A stretch of DNA of 64,000 nt from Kitasatospora cinereorecta (GCF_024172095.1 NZ_JAMZDX010000008.1:186001-250000); one strand, 5' to 3'; numbered from the stretch's first letter, positions 51,714-61,022 are shown. Numbers and translations are program-made. The notes: generated from the sequence alone by a model not told the origin.

Positions 51714-51841
51714 GATGCCTCCGTGAGGTGCAGCCGCTGAAAGAAGCGGCGACGCGGCGGGGCGGGTTCGCTGGTCGGCGATGCAGCTCGTTGGCGGTGG
51801 TGCGGGTCAGGGCTGCAGCAAGGGCCTCGACCATCGGCCGA

Positions 51842-52264
51842 TCACTTGGTGATGGGCCAGCCGATGACCTGGTCGAGCTCCAGGTCACGGAGGACGGCGT
51901 TTTCCAACTGGATGCCGGTGGCGTTGGTCAGTCCGTGCGGCGGCATGCCGGTGCGGACCTGACCGAATCGCGCGCCGGTCAGGTCCGCTTCTCGCAGGTC
52001 GGCGCCGGTCAGATCGCAGCCCGCCATGGAGACTCCTCGCAGGGAGGCGCCGCGGAGGTTTGCCCCGCGAAGATCGCACAGCTTGAAGTGGCAGCCGTCC
52101 AGGGTGGCGTGACGCAGATCGGCCCCGCGAAACGAGCACCGGGTGAACCACAACTGTTGCAGGCGCACCGACGCGAGATCTCCGCCGTCGAAGGACTGCC
52201 GTTGGAGCGCCGCATTCCGACGGCGTGACGCGAGGTCTCCCTTTGCCGTCACCGCTCTGTCCAT
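51842..52264 (-). CDS. Pentapeptide-repeat protein
   Basis: 140 residues from ATG 52264. From residue 25 on, runs of A(D/N)LRxA units: FRGADLRHATLDGCHFKLCD, LRGANLRGASLRGVSMAGCD and LTGADLREADLTGARF, forming a right-handed quadrilateral beta-helix of about 13 coils. Family members range from structural proteins to DNA mimics that protect gyrase; the short length gives no further hint. Confidence 0.85.
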   Translation of the reverse strand: MDRAVTAKGDLASRRRNAALQRQSFDGGDLASVRLQQLWFTRCSFRGADLRHATLDGCHFKLCDLRGANLRGASLRGVSMAGCDLTGADLREADLTGARFGQVRTGMPPHGLTNATGIQLENAVLRDLELDQVIGWPITK

Positions 52265-52448
52265 ACGGACATCGTGTCAGCCCTGGGAGGCGGCTGTCGT
52301 CGGCGATAGCGGACTCCGGCGGTGCCGGCCGCCCAGAAGTGGCACCCGGGTCAGCCGATGGAGTCCAACATCGGTGTGTGAAGACTGAGTTGGACTCCCT
52401 CGTGATCGCACTCTACGTGAAAATCGGTTGGTCTCGCTGCCTGGCAGC

Positions 52449-52751
52449 TCAGAGTCCACGGATGGCCTCGGCCAGGTCAGGGCCGTAGGAAGCCCAGCAG
52501 ATCACGGACCCGTCGGCGTCGATCTGTCCCATGAACCACTCGTCACCGGCTCTTGCAAGGCACAGGTCGTGGAAGGAGAGGATGATGTCGGGCTGGAGGA
52601 CGTCGTAGTCGGCGGAGCCGTACCGCTCGGCAACGACCAATCGTTCAGGGGAGAGCAGATCGGCTTCGGCATCGCCCGATGCGCGGCGGACCCGCTCGAT
52701 CGTCCATCCGTCGGGGAGATCTGCGTTCACTACCGCATGGTCGCAGCCCAT
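52449..52751 (-). CDS. Small unknown protein, immunity-like size
   Basis: 100 residues from ATG 52751. GWTIERVRRASGDAEADLLS, DVLQPDIILSFHDLCLARAG, EWFMGQIDADGSVICWASYG and ends DLAEAIRGL. A compact alpha/beta protein whose W-x-x-G-x-x-x-D-G-x-V-x-x-W strand pair resembles small immunity proteins; no firm family. Confidence 0.55.
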   Translation of the reverse strand: MGCDHAVVNADLPDGWTIERVRRASGDAEADLLSPERLVVAERYGSADYDVLQPDIILSFHDLCLARAGDEWFMGQIDADGSVICWASYGPDLAEAIRGL

Positions 52752-52923
52752 GGTGTCTCACAGCCACCGTCTATCGCTGCGACCAGCACGGTTGCGTGAC
52801 AGCGGACGGCATGCCGCTGGACCTGCCCGTCCCCAGCACGCCCACCGAGGCGCTCCCATCCAGCCGGAGCAGGCAGCGGCCCGGAGCGGACACGAGGGAG
52901 TCGGCCCGAGTCCTAGGCTTGCG

Positions 52924-53166
52924 CTACCCGCTCCCGCCCGGGAGCCACCTGCCAGGGAGATCGTCGTTCGCGCCGAGCATCGCCGGCAGCTGCTCCAGCA
53001 GCCAGTCGGCGCCCGGGCCCCACGCGGTGGCAGCGACGGTGCCATCCGTCGGCCGGGAGACGATCCGCAGCGCGCCGATCCCGCCCGGCGTCCGGGAAGC
53101 CCGCCACACGACGCCCGCCTCGATGCGGATCGTCGGATCACCGGCCCCCAGGAGCGCTGCCTCCAT
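52924..53166 (-). pseudogene. DNA-3-methyladenine glycosylase (AlkA-like), N-terminal fragment
   Basis: MEAALLGAGDPTIRIEAGVV, WRASRTPGGIGALRIVSRPT and AATAWGPGADWLLEQLPAML match the N-terminal domain of Streptomyces AlkA-type glycosylases. The frame ends soon after GANDDLPGRWLPGGSG; the helix-hairpin-helix catalytic domain is absent. A truncated repair gene in the rearranged region. Confidence 0.5.
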
Positions 53167-54145
53167 TAGCCGGGCTGCCCCCGCCCGCTGCTCCTCGCTC
53201 CAGCCGTCCTCGGACGTGCATGCTCCAGCTTGGCCTGCGCGGACTTCAGGTCGTCGGGAACTCGAACCGGAGCTGCCCGTGGGCCGCCAGTGGCCCCTGC
53301 GAGACCGGAAGCAATGTCTGAGCGGTCGTCACCTGCGGGCAAGATGCAGGCTCTGTCTGAGACGGTGTACTGGGACGCTGGCACCGCCCGGCTGAGGGCG
53401 TCCGGGCCCGGCCGCATGGTGCCCGGGTCAGTGCGCTCCGGCCACGAGGCCCAGAGGCTGGCCGGCGGTGTAGTCCGTCAGCTCGACGGGCGGCTCGTCC
53501 GCTTCCACCACGGACACTGCGCCTTGCATGTCCGGCAGCCATAGCTCCGCCTGCCGCGGCCGGGCCGTCCGCGAGGCCGGCTCCCTGCTGGAAGAGGCGG
53601 CCGAGCTGTCCTGCGCCGACCGCTTCCGTGGCGCGCTGCTGCCGGTCGTCACCCGGCGCCTGCGCTGCGCGGCCCTGGCCCTGGGACAGGCCCGGATGCA
53701 GCTCCGGCTGCCGGCCGCACGGGCGGGCAAGGAGCCCGCAGGTGCCGAACCGGCAGGGGCCCGGGCCGCCATGCGCTGTCTGTAACGGCGTCCGGCAGCC
53801 GACCTGACGGCGTGAGTTCAAGACAACCGGTCATAAATCCGGCGTTGGCATCTGGTTTTCACCACCCACCTTGCCCGACGGCCTGGTGGTGGCCGTCGCT
53901 GCGACCGAGCAGGACATCCTCGGCTGTGCCTCGTCCGGTACGCGGTTCCGTGGGCTCTCCGACTGCGGAGGGCCTGCGGGTCGCGGTCTTGGCAGAGAGT
54001 CTCCTTTGCCAAGACCGGGGGCTGTTCTGGCAGATGACGACAGGCGTCGGCCGGATGGCGTGGGTGGTCCTCGTTCGGAAGGACCAGGGTGGAGACTTTA
54101 TACTTGCCAAGGTTTATTAATTAGATCTAGGCTCCGTGTCCGGGG
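53167..54145. other. Mosaic of short gene fragments
   Basis: No complete gene. Reverse frame ending at 53428 has a natural tail (AELWLPDMQGAVSVVEADEP, then VELTDYTAGQPLGLVAGAH). On the + strand about 53570-53740 REAGSLLEEAAELSCADRFR and ALALGQARMQLRLP look like a helical fragment. Between 53790 and 54140 the GC content falls near the regulator gene (TTTATACTTGCCAAGG, then TTTATTAATTAG), a probable promoter area. Confidence 0.35.
53984..54017. terminator. Hairpin upstream of ParB/StrR-like gene
   Basis: CGGTCTTGGCA pairs with TGCCAAGACCG around a 12-base loop, in a spacer. It could end transcription from the left before the regulator's own AT-rich promoter. Confidence 0.5.
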
Positions 54146-54739
54146 GTGACGAACCGTCATGAAGAGGCCGCGACTGCTGTGCTAGAAGGTGTGATGGCCT
54201 TGCCTGACGCCGCAGTCCAGGGCGAACCGCGAGAGGCCGCCTTGGACGAGGCGCACGTCCGATTCCTCGCGGGCTCCGAAGAGGTGCTGCCGCCGATCAT
54301 CGTCCACCGGTCCACTCTCAAGGTGGTCGACGGTCGGCGCCAGCTGCGAGCAGCGCTTGCCCGGGGAGACAGCTCGATCCGGGCCCGCTTGTTTGACGGG
54401 ACCGAGGACGAGGCGTTCATCCACGCGGTGAAGGCCAACAACGCGAACGGGCTGGCGCTGACCGCGTCCGACCAGGCTGCCGCAGCGATACGCCTGTTGC
54501 GGGCGCGCCCCGAGTGGTCTGACCGGGCCATCGCCGCCACGGCGGGCGTCTCGGCTCAGACCGTGGGCAAGCTGCGTCGTTCAACCGTCAGGTCCAACGG
54601 AGGGATGGCCCGCGCCCCGGGGCTTCACGCCTCACTCGGGACGCTTGGAGGTTGGTCCTCGAGAGCCGGGCCAAAAGAGCAGGACCTCGCATCGGGGGCG
54701 CACGCCGGTTCGGTCGCTTGGGTCGCTGGTTGTCGGTAG
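54146..54739 (+). CDS. ParB/StrR-type DNA-binding protein, C-terminally shortened
   Basis: 197 residues from GTG 54146. A ParB-N-like domain (LPPIIVHRSTLKVVDGRRQL, RAALARGDSSIRARLFDGTE, EAFIHAVKANNANGLALTAS) is followed by an HTH (WSDRAIAATAGVSAQTVGKL RR). This is the arrangement of StrR-type pathway activators, which are normally about 330-350 residues. After residue 150 the sequence is Gly/Ser-rich and crosses into the origin repeats, so the C-terminal domain seems lost. It lies directly left of the origin and could still bind DNA. Confidence 0.65.
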   Translation: MTNRHEEAATAVLEGVMALPDAAVQGEPREAALDEAHVRFLAGSEEVLPPIIVHRSTLKVVDGRRQLRAALARGDSSIRARLFDGTEDEAFIHAVKANNANGLALTASDQAAAAIRLLRARPEWSDRAIAATAGVSAQTVGKLRRSTVRSNGGMARAPGLHASLGTLGGWSSRAGPKEQDLASGAHAGSVAWVAGCR

Positions 54740-55520
54740 CTGGTGTTTTCGCAGGTCAGAGGCATTGTTGTGGGCTGGGAGCGACTGAAGCGACTCTCGG
54801 TTGGGCATATGAGGACATTCCTGTGCGCGCGTACGCGTTCATATAACCGACCTTCAGTCGCTTCAGTCGCTGATTCCCGTCCGGGAACGCTCTGACCTGG
54901 GAAAACGCCCAGCGACCCGCGGCAGCGACCGAACCGACACGGTCGCTCCCACCACCAGTCAGTCGCTGGGTGGTGGGAGTGATGGGGTCGGCCTGTCGGC
55001 AGCGCCTGCAAGGACAGGGCGCGCGCCGGGCCCTGAGGGAGTGCGCGACACGCCCGGAATGCCGGTGTCGTGTGAAGGTTCGTTTCTCGGTCGCTTGAGT
55101 CGCTGCCAACGCGATGGATGTCGGTCGAGTAGCTCAGTCGCTTGGGTCGCTGGTCGTCGGTAGCTGGTGTTTTCGCAGGTCAGAGGCATTGTTGTGGGCT
55201 GGGAGCGACTGAAGCGACTCTCGGTTGGGCATATGAGGACATTCCTGTGCGCGCGTACGCGTTCATATAACCGACCTTCAGTCGCTTCAGTCGCTGATTC
55301 CCGCCCGGGGACGCCCTGACCTGCGGAAATGCCCAGCGACCCGCGGCAGCGACCGAACCGACACGGTCGCTCCCACCACCAGTCAGTCGCTGGGCGATTC
55401 CGGTCGGAGCAGGCAAAGGTGTCCCCGGCTCGGCTAGTCTGTGAGCCCATATTGGAACAAGAGTCGCTTCGGTCGCTGCAAGGCCTCTGACCTGCGGATA
55501 TCCATCAGCGACTGATATCG
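54711..55520. repeat. Candidate replication origin with iterons and direct repeats
   Basis: A 257-bp segment (54714-54970) is repeated almost exactly at 55138-55394. Each copy contains the 16-bp AGCGACTGAAGCGACT and its perfect inverse AGTCGCTTCAGTCGCT 76 bases later (54780-54795 with 54856-54871; 55204-55219 with 55280-55295), enclosing an AT-richer centre with CATATGA and TTCATATAA. Additional (A/G)GTCGCT pairs, nine bases apart, are at 54712, 55089, 55137 and 55462. The array ends 40 bases before the primase gene. Iterons beside a Rep operon are the standard plasmid origin layout. Confidence 0.75.
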
Positions 55521-55559
55521 GTGGCCCAGGCCGCCGTGAGCGTATGCAGGAGGGGCACG

Positions 55560-56642
55560 GTGGCGGGGAGCTTCCATGAGACCTCGGTCCTGCCTGCCCA
55601 ACCGCACAACGTCGCTCGCTGGTGCATCGCCCAGGGCTGGCCCGTACACCCGCTCAGCCCGGGAAGCAAGCTCCCGGCGCCCAACTGCTCGGCCTGCTCA
55701 GTCCGAGGCCACACGGCAGAGAACTGCGGATGCCACGTGGCTGGTCGCTGGTGCCACGGCTTCCTCGCTGCAACCACCGACCCGGACCTCGTGGACACCT
55801 GGTGGACGGCCAACCCGCGGTTCGGCGTCGGCATCGCCTGTGGTCCCGCCGGCCTGCTGGTCATCGACGTCGACGCACATCCTGCCCCGGTGCCCGCCCG
55901 GGACCGACTCCTCCCCGGGATCCCGATCCCCGACCACGTCGACCTCGAGGGCCTGGCCAACGGCTTCCACACCATCGCCCTGCTGGCAGCCCTCCGAGGC
56001 CACCCGACCCCGGCCGACGACACGACGACGCTGCGCGTGCGCACGCCCTCCGGCGGCCTCCACATCTGGTATCAGGCGCCCCCCGCCTTGGCCTTCCGAT
56101 CCTCCACCGGCTCCGGCAAGAACCGCGCCCTCGCCTGGCAGGTCGACATCCGCGCACACGGCGGCTACATCGTCGCCCCTGGTACCTCCACCGCCGCGGG
56201 CATCTACACCGCGATCGGCACCGCCCGCCGCCCTGCGCGGCTCCCGGACTGGCTCGCCCAGGACCTGCAGCGCACCCACCACACCGGCGAGACCACCGCG
56301 CTGCCCAGTGGTCTGGTTCCGCCCCCCAGGGCCCGCCAGGCGGTCGTTGCGGCCCAAGGCACCAAGGATGCTCCCCGAGCGCTCACGTCCGTACTGGCCG
56401 ACGTCACCGACTGCGCGAGCGCACCTGAAAACATGGGCTTCACCGAGAAACTCAACCGCGCTGCTTACACCGCCGGCGGCCTCGTTGCGGCCGGCCACCT
56501 CACTGAGGACCACGCCGAGACCCTCCTGCGCAAGGCCGCGGCCACCGCGCGCCCCGGCCAGGAACAGCGAAACGAGTCCATCATCCGCACCGCGCTCGAC
56601 GCAGGCGTACGACGTCCGCTTCACCTCCGAGGACGCGCATGA
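55560..56642 (+). CDS. Bifunctional DNA primase/polymerase (Prim-Pol)
   Basis: 360 residues from GTG 55560, behind AGGAGGGG. The Prim-Pol fold is recognised by CIAQGWPVHPLSPGSKLPAP, CHVAGRWCHGFLAATTDPDL VDTWWTANPRFGVGIACGPA, the metal-binding GLLVIDVDAH, the TPSGGLHIWYQAP strand with conserved His, and DIRAHGGYIVAPGT. A Cys cluster (NCSACSVRGHTAENCGC) forms a zinc knuckle. It would synthesise primers at the adjacent repeat origin. Its stop overlaps the helicase start (ATGA), so the two are coupled. Confidence 0.9.
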   Translation: MAGSFHETSVLPAQPHNVARWCIAQGWPVHPLSPGSKLPAPNCSACSVRGHTAENCGCHVAGRWCHGFLAATTDPDLVDTWWTANPRFGVGIACGPAGLLVIDVDAHPAPVPARDRLLPGIPIPDHVDLEGLANGFHTIALLAALRGHPTPADDTTTLRVRTPSGGLHIWYQAPPALAFRSSTGSGKNRALAWQVDIRAHGGYIVAPGTSTAAGIYTAIGTARRPARLPDWLAQDLQRTHHTGETTALPSGLVPPPRARQAVVAAQGTKDAPRALTSVLADVTDCASAPENMGFTEKLNRAAYTAGGLVAAGHLTEDHAETLLRKAAATARPGQEQRNESIIRTALDAGVRRPLHLRGRA

Positions 56643-58255
56643 ACCAGAACGAGGTCCCAGGCGCTGGCGGCTTCGATCCCGTGGCCGCCGCACGGCAGAT
56701 CCTCACTGCTCCAGCCCACATGGTCACGTCGCTGCCCAGCCAGAGCACGCCGCCGCCAGCTCCGGTCCAGGACAGCCTGCTCGACGTACAGACCGCGCTC
56801 CCTGTCCTCCCGACGGTCGCAGCCGTTCCCGCAGCCGTTCCCGAGACGGCAGTGCCCGGGCAGCACGCCACGGAACGCGGCCTGCTGCCCGACTCACTGA
56901 GCGACCGCGGCAACGCCAAACTGTTCGTCCGCCTCTACGGCGGCGACTACCGCTACGTGCCCGGACTCGGCTGGTACAAGTGGGCCGGCCACCGTTGGCA
57001 GAGCGACGAGACCGACACCGTCCTGTGGGCCGCCGGCGACCTCGCCGAAGAACTCGCCGTCCACGATCCCCAAGGCTTCCACACCACCAGCGAACTCACC
57101 CGCCACCGGCGCCGAGCCCTGTCGACCAACGGCATGAACGCCATGCTCGAACAGGCCAAGGCCGCACCGGGCATGGTCATGCACGCCTCGACCCTCGACG
57201 CCGACCCCTACGCCCTCTGCACACCGGCCGGCGTGGTCGACCTGCGTACCGGCCTGGTCATGCCACCGGACCCGGCGCGGCAGTGCCACTCCCGTTCCAC
57301 CACCGCTGCGCCGGTCGAGATGCCCACCCCGCGGTGGTACCGCTTCCTTCAGGACACCTTCGGCACCGACACCGAAGGCACGGAGATGATCAGGTTCCTC
57401 CACCTGTGCCTCGGCTACTCCATCTCCGGCGACGTCGGCGCGCAGATCATGCCGTTCCTCTACGGCAGGGGAAAGAACGGCAAGTCCGTCCTCCTGGACG
57501 TCATGCTCCAGCTCATGGGCGACTACGCCGATGCTGCCCCGCCCGGCTTCCTTATGGCCAAGGCTTTCGAGGGCCACCCCACCGACCTGGCCGAGCTCCA
57601 CGGTCGACGCATCATCATGTGCTCCGAACTCAAGCCGGGCGACCGATTCGACGAAGCCCGCGTCAAACTCCTCACCGGTGGCGACAAGATCAAGGCCCGC
57701 CGGATGCGGCAGGACTTCTTCAGCTTCAACCCCACCCACAAACTGTGGCTGCTGGGCAACCACCGACCCGAGGTCAACACCGGAGGTCCCGCCTTCTGGC
57801 GCCGCATGCGCATGATCCCGTTCGAACGCGTCGTCGCCGAAGACCGTAAGATCGACAACCTGGCCAACGTCCTCGTCGCCGAAGAAGGCCCCGGCATTCT
57901 TGCCTGGCTCATCTCCGGCGCCCGCCGCTACTTCAGCGGTGAGAAGGACCTTGCAGGCCCTCAGAGCGTTCAGACCGCCACCAACGCCTACGCCGAGACC
58001 GAGGACAGCGCAGGCCGATTCCTCACCGAAGCTTGCAAGATCGGCGACGGCCTGCGGGCCGAACAAGCCCAGCTCTACGGCGCCTACGGCCGATGGTGCA
58101 GCGAAGAAGGCGCCAATCCGGTCAGCGCCCGCGCTTTCGCTGCACGAGTCCGCGACACACTGGGTATGACATCACCGAAAGACATGGTCCTGTCCAACTC
58201 CCGCAAGTACTACCCTGGGATCGGCCTCCTGGCCGACGAGGAGCCGCAGCCGTGA
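56639..58255 (+). CDS. P4/D5-type replicative helicase
   Basis: 538 residues from ATG 56639. After an Ala/Pro-rich N-terminus comes the D5-N region (LFVRLYGGDYRYVPGLGWYK WAGHRW) and the superfamily 3 helicase core: Walker A GRGKNGKSVLL (276-286), LAELHGRRIIMCSEL (Walker B), RRMRQDFFSFNPTHKLWLLG NHRP (sensor 1) and WRRMRMIPF (Arg finger region). A C-terminal wHTH-like part ends ADEEPQP. It works with the Prim-Pol upstream to open and replicate the origin. GTGA overlap couples it to the next gene. Confidence 0.9.
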   Translation: MNQNEVPGAGGFDPVAAARQILTAPAHMVTSLPSQSTPPPAPVQDSLLDVQTALPVLPTVAAVPAAVPETAVPGQHATERGLLPDSLSDRGNAKLFVRLYGGDYRYVPGLGWYKWAGHRWQSDETDTVLWAAGDLAEELAVHDPQGFHTTSELTRHRRRALSTNGMNAMLEQAKAAPGMVMHASTLDADPYALCTPAGVVDLRTGLVMPPDPARQCHSRSTTAAPVEMPTPRWYRFLQDTFGTDTEGTEMIRFLHLCLGYSISGDVGAQIMPFLYGRGKNGKSVLLDVMLQLMGDYADAAPPGFLMAKAFEGHPTDLAELHGRRIIMCSELKPGDRFDEARVKLLTGGDKIKARRMRQDFFSFNPTHKLWLLGNHRPEVNTGGPAFWRRMRMIPFERVVAEDRKIDNLANVLVAEEGPGILAWLISGARRYFSGEKDLAGPQSVQTATNAYAETEDSAGRFLTEACKIGDGLRAEQAQLYGAYGRWCSEEGANPVSARAFAARVRDTLGMTSPKDMVLSNSRKYYPGIGLLADEEPQP

Positions 58256-58656
58256 GCGCCCTGATCGACCCCGCCGACCTCGCCCACGAGACCGAGATCC
58301 GCTGGCTCGAGGATGTCGAGCGACTCGACTACGTCCGCCAGTCCCTCGAACGACTCCCCTCGCGCAAGGGGAAGCCCCCCTACCACCGCGACGGGCGCAT
58401 GGTCGGCTACGCCGTTCTCGGCCCCGACGCGAGAGCATCACGCGCCTCCGGGACCTTCCGCCGCCGCGTGTTCTGGCTCCTCCCCCACGACCGCGACCAG
58501 CATCCGGACGGCCTGTACGCCACCGGTGCACCGTCCGAGGCCGTGGATCCGCGCACAGTGGCGCCGACCGTCAAGGGTGATAAGACGGAACGCTCGCAGG
58601 GAGGCCCGGCCTCCGCAGCCATGGTCGAACTCGGGATAACGCTTCCGGCAGGTTGA
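58252..58656 (+). CDS. Third gene of replication operon, 134 aa
   Basis: GTG 58252 overlaps the helicase TGA. VSALIDPADLAHETEIRWLE, RLDYVRQSLERLPSRKGKPP YHRDGRMVGYAVLGPD and ASGTFRRRVFWLLPHDRDQH. Basic and possibly DNA-binding; no family recognised. Coupling implies a role in replication or copy control. Confidence 0.7.
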   Translation: MSALIDPADLAHETEIRWLEDVERLDYVRQSLERLPSRKGKPPYHRDGRMVGYAVLGPDARASRASGTFRRRVFWLLPHDRDQHPDGLYATGAPSEAVDPRTVAPTVKGDKTERSQGGPASAAMVELGITLPAG

Positions 58657-58673
58657 GGCCAGGATCAGAGTTC

Positions 58674-58728
58674 CCAGCGCTGTTCGGTAGCAACTCCCAA
58701 GCGGGGAGACGCTACCAAACAGCGCTGG
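58674..58728 (+). terminator. Terminator of replication operon
   Basis: CCAGCGCTGTT.GGTAGC pairs with GCTACC.AACAGCGCTGG (one mismatch in an 18-bp stem) around a 19-base loop, 17 bases after the operon's last stop. Confidence 0.85.
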
Positions 58729-58748
58729 TCGTCTTGCTTCGCATCTGA

Positions 58749-59160
58749 TCACCTCACCAGGCCGAGGACGGAACCCGGCTCCCTCCGCCTGCTGTCGCTC
58801 TGATGGTTTGCTGTGGCCGCGGGGGCTATGCCGGCCTCAGCGCGGGCCCGGCCGCGTGTCCGGGTTTCCCGGCAGAGGGCTCTGGAGAGTCTCCGGGCAT
58901 CTATCGTCTCTCGCCCCAAGCCGTCGGTCATGACTACCAGCGCCTTGGCTCCGCCGGCGCGGACGCCGTTGACCACCAGGACGGCGGTTTGGCCTCGTCG
59001 AGGCGCAGGTGGATGCCGTCGCGTAGGCGTAGTCGCTGCCGGACAGGTCGCGTTCCTGGAACGCTGCGTGGTTGGCCTGCCGTTGGGCAGTCAGCCGGGT
59101 CACCGTGGCCGGGGACAGGCCGTGTAGACAGGGCAGCGGGAACCCGCTCCGGCAAGCCCC
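58749..59160 (-). pseudogene. IS256-family transposase remnant, several frameshifts
   Basis: Read across three reverse frames: LPCLHGLSPATVTRLTAQRQ and AAFQERDLSGSDYAYA, then DGIHLRLDEAK, then NGVRAGGAKALVVMTDG. These match in order the HGLS, DLS..DYVYVWVDGIH and GVRADGTKEL segments of mutator-type transposases. At least two shifts plus truncation on both sides. It is the third IS256-type copy in the window and a different subtype. Confidence 0.6.
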
Positions 59161-59490
59161 GGATCTGCTCGCGGGCAACCTTCTCCTTCGTGGGCGCATT
59201 ATTTCGCTGGCGTCCGAGGGCGGGACGGAACTCGATGGTTGTGGTGACACAACCTGCAGGGCTCGCAGATCGACTAGAAGTGGCAGTCCATCTTCACGCG
59301 GCGTGCGCAGTAGCCGCTGCCGAGCTGCCGGCAGTGGATCTCCCGCTGGAGCTTGGCCATCTTCATTCGCTCCGGTTCGGCCGGCAGCCGACGCGGGGCG
59401 TCGTGGCGCGCCTTGACCCCGGGGACCATCGTCCGGTCGGTGAGCCGCGCCTGGACACGCATCAGGTGATAAGGACCGTTTGTCACCGGA
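59160..59490 (-). pseudogene. Site-specific integrase, C-terminal remnant
   Basis: LPAEPERMKMAKLQREIHCR, QLGSGYCARRVKMDCHF then an in-frame stop (59279-59281), and after a shift VTTIEFRPALGRQRNNAPTK EKVAREQIRG. This order (GYCARPxxMDCHFESICESC, TTIEFRPTLxxQRDDA) belongs to the tail of a family of Streptomyces tyrosine-recombinase transposases/integrases. Decayed, fused to the IS256 remnant. Confidence 0.55.
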
Positions 59491-59521
59491 TTCGCCGTTC
59501 GACCCGGTTTCGTTCATCTGC

Positions 59522-60658
59522 TCATGCGTAGACCGGGATCCACTCGAGGTCCGGGGCATCGGGCGCTTGGAACGGGTCGTCGGCATCGATGGTGTCCCAG
59601 TGATGGCCGCGCTGGCGGTCCCGCTCGTGCCAGTACTCGAGGGTGCGTTGCAGGGCGAGCGCGACCTGGCGTTCCTCCCATGTTCTGACCAGGACCGGAT
59701 CATGACGGATGCCGGATGGAATGTCGTCGGCCGGCTCGAGGAAGCGGGTGCTTACGAGTGGCAGCAGGGAAATCGGCGATGGCCGGGACGCCACAGTTGA
59801 GACCTGGATCCACTCGAACGGTTGGTCAACGCGGTGTTCGGCTTCCACAGGCGGCGTGGGGTGCCGCTGAAGGTGGTTCGCGAGGTAGGCAAGCGGCTGG
59901 CGAACGAACTGGGTGGTGGCGTGGGCGAGTTCCCTGCTGAGTGCGCTGACAGTGGCGCCGGTCGTGAGCCGGCTGCGAAGAACGAAGGCAAGACGCCGTG
60001 AGCAGGTGTGAGCCAGCCACGGGACTTCGAGCTGAATGGCCTCGGCGGCCTGGATGAACTCTCGAGTGAGGCTTGGTGTGAGTGGCTGGTTCTGAGGGAG
60101 ACGGTGGGATGGCCGTTCGCGCGCACGCGTGCGCGTGTAGTTGATCTTCCCTCTTGCCTTGAGATTCTCATTCAGAGCCAAACCACCACAGGAAGGGGGT
60201 TTCCTCCGCCCCGCGGTCGGGCGTGTCGCGTGGCGGCGAGTTGCGGCCTTGGCCATCCGGATCTCGTGTCGGCGGCCGCGGTCGGAGACGCTGACGAGCC
60301 GGGCGTTGTAGCCGTCACCGCTGGTGCGGCGGCCATGCTCGCGGTCGTAAGGGGGCGGGACCACAAGCGCGAAGATGGTGCCAGTGGCCTTGTAGGCGGT
60401 TGGCTCCTCTTGGGGTGCGCGGGTACGTAGGACGTTTGCTTTCGAACCGTGCTGCACCCAGACGAGAAGGCCCAGTTCCCGCAGGATCCGCGTGTGGCTG
60501 GCCACGCAGGGGACGGACAGGTGCAGGTCTACAGCAAGGGTGTTGCGGCCGTACGCAAGTTGACCGCGGCGGTTGGCCTTGTCTGCGAGCGCCTCGGCGA
60601 CGCGCAGTGTGGTGGTGTTGGCTTTGGGGTGCAGGGCGTGGCGCAGCGCCCACCGCAC
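59522..60658 (-). CDS. Plasmid HTH protein, replication-associated type
   Basis: 378 residues from GTG 60658, but in-frame coding-like sequence continues upstream to about 60860 (NHELVTDSTLHELTTTLSRG, ISSPDDFLNAVRWALRHALH) without ATG or GTG before a TGA, so the true start is uncertain. A winged HTH is clear: TTTLRVAEALADKANRRGQL AYGRNTLAVDLHLSVPCVAS HTRILRELGLLVWV. Later parts include TREFIQAAEAIQLEVPWLAH and ERQVALALQRTLEYWHERDR. Similar proteins accompany Rep genes on actinobacterial plasmids; role in initiation or control is inferred from position. Confidence 0.6.
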   Translation of the reverse strand: MRWALRHALHPKANTTTLRVAEALADKANRRGQLAYGRNTLAVDLHLSVPCVASHTRILRELGLLVWVQHGSKANVLRTRAPQEEPTAYKATGTIFALVVPPPYDREHGRRTSGDGYNARLVSVSDRGRRHEIRMAKAATRRHATRPTAGRRKPPSCGGLALNENLKARGKINYTRTRARERPSHRLPQNQPLTPSLTREFIQAAEAIQLEVPWLAHTCSRRLAFVLRSRLTTGATVSALSRELAHATTQFVRQPLAYLANHLQRHPTPPVEAEHRVDQPFEWIQVSTVASRPSPISLLPLVSTRFLEPADDIPSGIRHDPVLVRTWEERQVALALQRTLEYWHERDRQRGHHWDTIDADDPFQAPDAPDLEWIPVYA

Positions 60659-61022
60659 GGCGTTGAGGAAGTCGTCGGGCGAGGAGATTCCGCGCGACAG
60701 CGTGGTGGTCAGCTCGTGGAGAGTGGAGTCGGTGACGAGCTCATGGTTGCGGCGTGCTGAGGCGCGGCGAGGGGTGTCGGTCGGGGCGGAGTGGTCGGAG
60801 GCACTGTTCTCGGGCAGCGCTGTATCAACTGCCTGGGCGTGCGTGATGGCGGGCTCCAGGTAGGAAGAGGGTGCGTGTCATCGAGCCGCGGCGCATGTAG
60901 CAGGCGGCAGCAGGACAAAACGACATCGACGCGTGTCCTCGGCGGAGGTCACGCGTGCGATCTATTCGGTTGTGGGTGGGCGTCGCCTTCTCTCTGTCAG
61001 CTGGTGTGCGGGGCGGCGATGG
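60659..61022. other. Region 5' of the HTH gene; no separate gene
   Basis: Holds the upstream coding-like extension of the HTH protein on the reverse strand to about 60860. The remaining bases up to 61022 show no gene; locally lower GC at 60900-60975 could hold its promoter. Confidence 0.35.

Noticed and set aside
54625..55450. Two similar reverse-strand frames of about 130-160 residues in the origin
   Set aside because: Both are translations of the duplicated origin module and carry stop-free iterons, not genes.
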